Shown here one piece after another: positions 61,298 through 64,000 of a DNA stretch of 64,000 bases (the stretch's first letter is position 1; every line of letters begins with the position of its first letter). The stretch is taken from NCBI RefSeq assembly GCF_025506355.1, contig NZ_JANZYP010000043.1, positions 21,908 through 85,907 of the forward strand, in the 5' to 3' direction. The stretch is from Sphaerisporangium corydalis. GTDB taxonomy: Bacteria > Actinomycetota > Actinomycetes > Streptosporangiales > Streptosporangiaceae. The notes under the pieces are model-generated. The model worked only from the letters and a program-made list of their open reading frames with translations, did not search any database and was not told where the DNA came from. The translations under genes were made by a program, and so were the position numbers.

Positions 61298-61323
61298 GAC
61301 GGCCACGGCGAACCGTGGCCGTC
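61298..61323 (-). terminator. Perfect 11-bp hairpin after glnA2
   Basis: GACGGCCACGG-CGAA-CCGTGGCCGTC, 30 nt beyond the glnA2 stop. Three 8-nt GGTCACAA-type repeats lie between the two. Confidence 0.75.
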
Positions 61324-61353
61324 ACAAGCCCCATAGGTCACAAGGTCACAAGG

Positions 61354-62715
61354 TCACAGCACAGGCAGATAGCGCCCCAGCTCGAACTCGGTGACGTGGC
61401 GGCGGTACTCGTGCCACTCCTGCCGCTTGTTCCGCAAGAAGTAGTCGAAGACGTGCTCGCCGAGGGTCTCGGCCACCAGCTCGCTGCGCTCCATCGTGGT
61501 GATGGCCTCGTCGAGGCTCTGCGGGAGCGGCTCGATGCCGAGGGCGCGGCGTTCGGCGCTGGTCAGGGCCCACACGTCGTCCTCGGCCCCCGGCGGCATC
61601 TCGTACCCGCCCTCGATGCCCTTCAGGCCGGCGGCGAGTATCACCGCGAACGCCAGGTAGGGGTTGCACGCGGAGTCCAGCGACCGGAACTCCACGCGGG
61701 TGGAGTTGCCCTTGTGCGGCTTGTACATGGGCACGCGCACCAGCGCGGACCGGTTGTTGTGGCCCCAGCTGATGTAGCTCGGCGCCTCTCCGCCGAGCCC
61801 GGCGATGGCCTCGGCGCCGCCCCACAGCCGCTTGTAGGAGTTCACCCACTGGTTGCAGACGGCGGTGATCTCGGCGGCGTGCTTGAGCAGCCCTCCGATG
61901 AACGACCGGCCGATCTTGGAGAGCTGGTAGTCGGCTCCGGGCTCGTAGAAGGCGTTGCGGTCGCCCTCGAACAGCGACATATGGGTGTGCATGCCCGAAC
62001 CGGGGTGCTCGGTGAAGGGCTTGGGCATGAACGACGCCCAGATGCCCTGCTCCAGCGCGACCTCCTTCATGACCAGCCGGAAGGTCATGATGTTGTCGGC
62101 GGTCGTCAGCGCGTCGGCGTACCGCAGGTCGATCTCCTGCTGGCCGGGGGCGCCCTCGTGGTGGCTGAACTCCACCGAGATGCCCATCGCCTCCAGCATC
62201 ATGATCGCGTTGCGGCGGAAGTCATGGCCGGAGCTGTGCGGGGTGTGGTCGAAGTAGCCGCCGGAGTCGTTCGGCACCGGCTTGCGGCCCTCTTCGGGCC
62301 GCCCCTTGAGCAGGAAGAACTCCACCTCGGGGTGGGTGTAGAAGGTGAAGCCCATGTCGGCTGCCTTGGCCAGTGTGCGCTTGAGCACCCAGCGCGGGTC
62401 GGCGTGCGAGGGCGACCCGTCCGGCATGAGGATGTCGCAGAACATGCGCCCGGCGCCCGGGGTCTCGCTGCGCCACGGCAGGATCTGGAATGTCGAGGGG
62501 TCCGGCTTGGCCAGCATGTCCGACTCGTACACGCGGGCGAAGCCTTCGATCGCCGACCCGTCGAAGCCGATGCCTTCGGCGAACGCGCCTTCAAGCTCCG
62601 CGGGGGCTATCGCCACCGATTTGAGGAAGCCGAGCACGTCGGTGAACCACAGCCGGATGAACCGGATGTCGCGTTCTTCGAGCGTACGAAGCACGAACTC
62701 CTGCTGGCGGTCCAA
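61354..62715 (-). CDS. glnA2: Glutamine synthetase, type I (GlnA2, non-adenylylated)
   Basis: A 453-residue GSI enzyme. The motif MDRQQEFVLRTLEERDIRFIRLWF at its start, THPEVEFFLL, GMHTHMSLFEG and SWGHNNRSALVRVP are those of actinobacterial GlnA2. The position of the adenylylation Tyr of GlnA1 is taken by EDDVWALTSAE, so GlnE should not act on it. The proposed TTG start at 62715 is preceded by AGAAGGGG at 5 nt and gives the family length; in-frame ATG codons at 62751 and 62802 would add poorly conserved residues. It is the partner of glnA in nitrogen assimilation or polyamine-related metabolism. Confidence 0.93.
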   Translation of the reverse strand: MDRQQEFVLRTLEERDIRFIRLWFTDVLGFLKSVAIAPAELEGAFAEGIGFDGSAIEGFARVYESDMLAKPDPSTFQILPWRSETPGAGRMFCDILMPDGSPSHADPRWVLKRTLAKAADMGFTFYTHPEVEFFLLKGRPEEGRKPVPNDSGGYFDHTPHSSGHDFRRNAIMMLEAMGISVEFSHHEGAPGQQEIDLRYADALTTADNIMTFRLVMKEVALEQGIWASFMPKPFTEHPGSGMHTHMSLFEGDRNAFYEPGADYQLSKIGRSFIGGLLKHAAEITAVCNQWVNSYKRLWGGAEAIAGLGGEAPSYISWGHNNRSALVRVPMYKPHKGNSTRVEFRSLDSACNPYLAFAVILAAGLKGIEGGYEMPPGAEDDVWALTSAERRALGIEPLPQSLDEAITTMERSELVAETLGEHVFDYFLRNKRQEWHEYRRHVTEFELGRYLPVL

Positions 62716-62823
62716 GGCATCCCCTTCTGCCGGACGGTGTCTGAACACCATCGTCGTCGCGCTGAACCAGTCCCTGAATCGGCCGAAGACATGTCTGGTC
62801 ATCTACCAGTCTGCCCGCTTGGT

Positions 62824-62839
62824 GTTTCGCACACGTTAC
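62824..62839 (-). promoter_or_regulatory. GlnR-type half box upstream of glnA2
   Basis: Read on the minus strand: GTAAC-N6-GAAAC, a perfect match to one half (gTnAC-N6-GaAAC) of the GlnR consensus, about 109 nt before the proposed glnA2 start. The second half is not evident. Confidence 0.5.
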
Positions 62840-63013
62840 GCGGGTCCGTAGTGAGGAGCCGACCGCGCCGGGAACCCTGTGTCCCCATCCCCGCCTGTCA
62901 GGGCACCGGCAGGCGTTCACGCTACAGGCTGGTCATGACTGGTCAAGGCGGAGATCCCGGGCATCCGGCCCTCGGCTCGCGGCCCCGCTCCCCGATCATC
63001 GGCCGATCCGCCG

Positions 63014-63053
63014 TCGTCCACAGGCGCGACCGTCTGGACGGCGGTTGTCCACA
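63014..63053 (+). promoter_or_regulatory. Two DnaA-box-like sequences
   Basis: TCGTCCACA at 63014-63022 and TTGTCCACA at 63045-63053, in the same orientation and 31 nt apart. The second is a perfect actinobacterial DnaA-box consensus. Far from enough boxes for an origin; perhaps a DnaA-responsive or titration site, or chance. Confidence 0.4.
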
Positions 63054-63149
63054 GGCCGGCGGGCAAGGGCCGGTGCGCGGTTGCTTAATGTGACAGCATG
63101 GTCTCGTTCCGCATTCGTCGATGGTGGTGACCCACGAGGGGGAGGTCAG

Positions 63150-64000
63150 ATGGGCGCGGATCGGCGATGCCGTGGGGGTCCGCCGGTGTGGCACCGGCTG
63201 GGATGGGCGCTGTCGCTGGCGGGGGCGCTGACACTGGTCGCGCTCGGTGCCCAGGCCGGCAGGAACGGCGCCTGCGCCGACGGCGCGACCGGCAGGGCAG
63301 GCCTCATTCCTGGCGGGGCGCTCGGCGACGACTGCTCGCTGCCGGACGCCCTGGCGGGTGATCTCGTCGCGGCCGTCTCCCCCGAGGAGTACGCCGGGTC
63401 GGCTGCCTGCGGGGCGTATCTCGACGTCACCGGCCCGCAGGGGACCGCGCGGGTCCAGGTGGTCGACGAGTGCATGTCGTGCGCGCCCGGCGAGCTCGAC
63501 CTGAGCCGCTCGGCCTTCGCCCGCATCGCGTCGGCGGGCCAGCGTGTGGTGCGGGTCGGGTATCTCACCGTCCGCAACCCCGAGGTCGGGCGCACGGTGG
63601 CGTTCCGGGTCAAGAAAGGCTCGTCGGCCCGATGGCTGGCCATCCAGGTCCTCGACCACGGCAATCCGCTGCGGCGGGTGGAGGTACGGGACGGCGGGCG
63701 GTGGCGCGCCCTGTCGCGTGACCCCGACAACTACTGGGTGGCCGCCCACGGCGCCGGCGCGGGGCCGTGGGCCGTGCGGGTCACGGACGTGTTCGGGCAG
63801 CGGCTGACCGCGACCGGCATCCACCTCGATCCCGAAGACCTCCAGCGCACCCGCCACCGCTTATACGCCCCCACCCCGACCTCCCGCCAACCCTCCACCC
63901 CCCGCAAACCCCCCATCCCTCGCAAACCCTCCACCCCTCGGAGCCTCCCTTCCATGCCTCGTAGCGCCCCTTCCCTACCTCGGGCCTTGCCTCCCACGCC
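63150..64000 (+). CDS. Expansin/RlpA-like secreted protein, truncated by window end
   Basis: The frame runs from an ATG at 63150, with GGGGGAGG 4 nt upstream, to the end of the window (283 complete codons, no stop). A signal or anchor helix lies at about 18-38 (LGWALSLAGALTLVALGA). The next section has a double-psi beta-barrel pattern of expansins and RlpA (CGAYLDVTGPQGTARVQVVD, then DECMSCAPGELDLSRSAFARI). The following half (KGSSARWLAIQVLDHGNPL, DNYWVA) resembles the carbohydrate-binding domain of bacterial expansins. A Pro/Ser/Arg-rich repeat tail begins near residue 238. It would loosen cell-wall or plant polysaccharides without hydrolysis. Confidence 0.8.
   Translation, partial: MGADRRCRGGPPVWHRLGWALSLAGALTLVALGAQAGRNGACADGATGRAGLIPGGALGDDCSLPDALAGDLVAAVSPEEYAGSAACGAYLDVTGPQGTARVQVVDECMSCAPGELDLSRSAFARIASAGQRVVRVGYLTVRNPEVGRTVAFRVKKGSSARWLAIQVLDHGNPLRRVEVRDGGRWRALSRDPDNYWVAAHGAGAGPWAVRVTDVFGQRLTATGIHLDPEDLQRTRHRLYAPTPTSRQPSTPRKPPIPRKPSTPRSLPSMPRSAPSLPRALPPT

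Larger units (their letters stand above)
62716..63149. other. Intergenic region between glnA2 and the expansin-like gene
   Basis: About 430 nt without a convincing gene. It contains a GlnR-type half site, two DnaA-box-like sequences and the ribosome site of the next gene. Confidence 0.5.

Noticed and set aside
1..64000. tRNA, rRNA, insertion sequences and integrases
   Set aside because: No tRNA-like cloverleaf, rRNA segment, transposase or recombinase gene was recognised; small intergenic RNAs cannot be excluded by eye.

Overview
The window is very GC-rich, densely coded DNA with many GTG starts. Its genes are typical of a high-GC Actinomycetota bacterium. The order of core genes closely follows the mycobacterial and streptomycete chromosome: qcrAB, cytochrome oxidase ctaCDF, adenosine kinase, IscA-type protein, nadA, then pepA, dihydrolipoamide genes, lipB, lipA, DUF4191, RDD protein, glnA, glnE and glnA2. 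The actinobacterial psp operon, CobU with an N-terminal extension, and the TRAFAC GTPase/GAP1 island point to a filamentous actinomycete, probably Streptosporangiales or a relative; the order is an inference. No rRNA, tRNA, transposase or CRISPR array was found.

Layout. 1-6.2 kb: end of qcrA, qcrB, an L,D-transpeptidase lipoprotein and the ctaC-ctaD-ctaF oxidase operon. 6.4-7.9 kb: a cysteine desulfurase with a TusA-like sulfur carrier. 8-11.1 kb: adenosine kinase, an IscA/ErpA-type Fe-S carrier and quinolinate synthase. 11.1-16.1 kb: a SIMPL protein, a receptor Ser/Thr kinase with an extracellular beta-propeller, and an MprF-like membrane protein. 16.2-18.8 kb: the envelope-stress operon pspA-pspAA-htpX-pspAB. 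19-24.7 kb: DUF3043, aldo/keto reductase, a small conserved protein, cobU-cobS, and a GntR regulator with its membrane-protein partner. 24.8-33 kb: leucyl aminopeptidase, E3 and E2 of a 2-oxoacid dehydrogenase, an epimerase, peptidase E, and lipoate ligation/synthesis (lipB, lipA), so the lipoyl enzyme and its cofactor pathway lie together. 33-37.7 kb: GH3 glucosidase, DUF4191, methyltransferase, RDD protein. 37.7-45.8 kb: nitrogen block with a GlnR box, glnA (with adenylylation Tyr), several small or unknown genes, and glnE.

45.9-61.1 kb separates glnE from glnA2, which are neighbours in mycobacteria, and looks like an inserted accessory island. Its core (46.9-59.0 kb) is one tightly packed operon: GrpE-like, Hsp70 (DnaK-like), an 859-residue helical plus FN3-like protein, a zinc-ribbon GTPase, a GAP1-like protein and a membrane-anchored zinc-ribbon GTPase. 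Two 112-codon low-complexity reading frames, translationally coupled to their neighbours, fill the gaps on both sides of the GAP1-like gene. The island is full of in-frame minisatellites with periods of 42, 30, 39 and 21 nt, plus decayed 78- and 99-nt repeats. I infer an NTP-dependent chaperone/GTPase system, perhaps for biological conflict or signalling; it is the most interesting part of the window. A TetR regulator and a hotdog-fold protein follow, then glnA2 and a truncated expansin/RlpA-like secreted protein at the window edge.

Regulatory signals seen directly: at least ten genes carry a TAnnnT-type -10 box 6-7 nt before the start codon (leaderless promoters); operator palindromes overlap the GntR and TetR starts; a full four-part GlnR box precedes glnA and a half box precedes glnA2; several perfect hairpin terminators close the convergent gene pairs.
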